From Ilumatobacter sp. (GTDB lineage: Bacteria; Actinomycetota; Acidimicrobiia; Acidimicrobiales; Ilumatobacteraceae), in the NCBI GenBank assembly GCA_018666235.1, contig JABJAB010000090.1:1-13478 (forward strand): a DNA stretch of 13,478 bases, read 5' to 3'. Made by a program: the position numbers and the translations under genes. This document shows positions 12,850 to 13,478 of the stretch, piece by piece. How positions within the stretch are numbered: position 1 is the first letter of the stretch; each line of letters opens with the position of its first letter. The notes beneath the pieces are model-generated. The model saw only the letters and a list, made by a program, of their open reading frames with translations. It was not told the DNA's origin and did no database searches.

Positions 12850-13191
12850 ATGACCGACCCCACAACAAATGCGGCGGCGCCCGCAGGATGGACCTTCACC
12901 GATAGCGGCGCCATGGACTGGCAGCCGATCGCAGCAGGGGCTGGCATGAAGGTGCTCGGTATCGCCGACGGCAAGATGATCGCCACCTTCAAGTTCGAGG
13001 CCGGCTATGTCGGCGGCGTCCACCATCACGAAGAGCCCGAGTTCTCCTACATCCTCGAAGGATCGATGGTCTCCCAGGGTGTGCAGATGGAAGTCGGCCA
13101 CGCCTACGCCGCGCAGATGGGCACCACCCACGACGATTTCCGCACTGAAAACGGCTGCACGTTGGTGAGTGTCTTCAAGATTCCCGGGTAG
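12850..13191 (+). CDS. Small single-domain cupin protein
   Basis: One conserved beta-barrel domain, 113 residues, cytoplasmic. Cupin motif 1 is complete: H58-x-H60-x3-E64-x6-G71 (HHHEEPEFSYILEG). Motif 2 is partial: H94 is present (GTTHDDF), but the usual Pro and Asn positions are replaced. A 3-His/1-Glu metal site (H58, H60, E64, H94) is therefore likely. The arrangement resembles ChrR-type or other anti-sigma/metal-binding small cupins, as well as uncharacterised dioxygenase-like ones. No function can be assigned. It is divergent from the aminotransferase. Its stop is one base from the stop of the convergent lon gene. Confidence 0.8.
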   Translation: MTDPTTNAAAPAGWTFTDSGAMDWQPIAAGAGMKVLGIADGKMIATFKFEAGYVGGVHHHEEPEFSYILEGSMVSQGVQMEVGHAYAAQMGTTHDDFRTENGCTLVSVFKIPG

Positions 13192-13192
13192 T

Positions 13193-13478
13193 TCAGCGCT
13201 CGAACGCAGCTGCCGCGACCTCTGCATAGGTGCTGGCGATGTGGAACGTCATGTCTGCTTTCACGTTGTCGGGGACGTCGTCAAGGTCGTTCTCGTTCCG
13301 CTTCGGGAGGACCACTTCGGTGAGACCCATGCGATGGGCTGCAAGAATCTTCTGCTTCAAGCCGCCAATGGGGAGCACCTGACCCTGCAGGTTGATCTCG
13401 CCGGTCATCCCGACAGTTGGCTTGACTGCCCGGCCGGACAGCAACGACACCAGGGCCGTGGTCATCGTGATGCCCGCA
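13193..13478 (-). CDS. lon: Lon ATP-dependent protease, C-terminal fragment (runs off the right edge)
   Basis: C-terminal 95 residues of the S16 proteolytic domain of LonA, a cytoplasmic AAA+ protease that degrades misfolded and regulatory proteins. The visible part begins AGITMTTALVSLLSGR, continues through MTGEINLQGQVLPIGGLKQK and ends EVAAAAFER. The catalytic lysine of the Ser-Lys dyad is the second Lys of GGLKQK (codon 13351-13349), matching E. coli Lys722. The catalytic serine should be the codon immediately beyond the window edge. The C-terminus is collinear with E. coli Lon except for a shorter tail. Confidence 0.95.
   Translation of the reverse strand, partial: AGITMTTALVSLLSGRAVKPTVGMTGEINLQGQVLPIGGLKQKILAAHRMGLTEVVLPKRNENDLDDVPDNVKADMTFHIASTYAEVAAAAFER

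Overview
High-GC actinobacterial DNA. The gene order tRNA-Leu(CAG) / fhaA-fhaB-pstP-rodA-pbpA / pknB / trpG-like / crgA is the conserved Ser/Thr-kinase, cell-wall elongation and division cluster of Actinomycetota, which in many members lies near oriC. Divergence from mycobacterial proteins (compact FhaA, no pknA, Thr/Pro-rich outer tails on PstP and PknB) suggests a deep-branching actinobacterium, possibly Acidimicrobiia. That taxonomic placement is inference.

Layout. 1-528: no convincing complete gene. A minus-strand frame stays open from about 678 off the left edge and may hold a partial or decayed gene. 529-611 (-): tRNA-Leu(CAG). 756-6308 (+): fhaA, fhaB, pstP, rodA, pbpA, tightly packed, with a 4-bp rodA/pbpA overlap. 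6450-8600 (+): pknB with four PASTA repeats, after a 141-bp gap where mycobacteria carry pknA. 8649-9224 (+): class I glutamine amidotransferase of the TrpG/PabA type. 9309-9623 (+): crgA. 9624-9777: convergent intergenic region with two inverted DnaA-box matches. 9778-10044 (-): small membrane-anchored Cys/His protein. 10141-11010 (+): PAP2-like membrane protein whose 3' end overlaps a convergent marR-type gene (10971-11450, -). 11484-12740 (-): class III aminotransferase, probably co-transcribed with marR. 12850-13191 (+): small cupin. 13193-13478 (-): C-terminus of Lon protease, running off the right edge.

How the genes work together. PknB senses muropeptide or lipid II-type ligands through PASTA domains and phosphorylates cytoplasmic targets; PstP reverses this; FhaA and FhaB read phosphothreonine; RodA and PbpA form the glycosyltransferase/transpeptidase pair of the elongation machinery; CrgA is a membrane division factor. 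The genes from 9778 onward look like ordinary metabolic, regulatory and housekeeping genes.

The most interesting non-coding signals are a recurring TANNNT-like -10 element placed 6 nt before several start codons (predicted leaderless mRNAs), the inverted DnaA-box pair after crgA, and a perfect 26-bp palindrome inside the aminotransferase gene. No mobile element, CRISPR array or defence system was seen.
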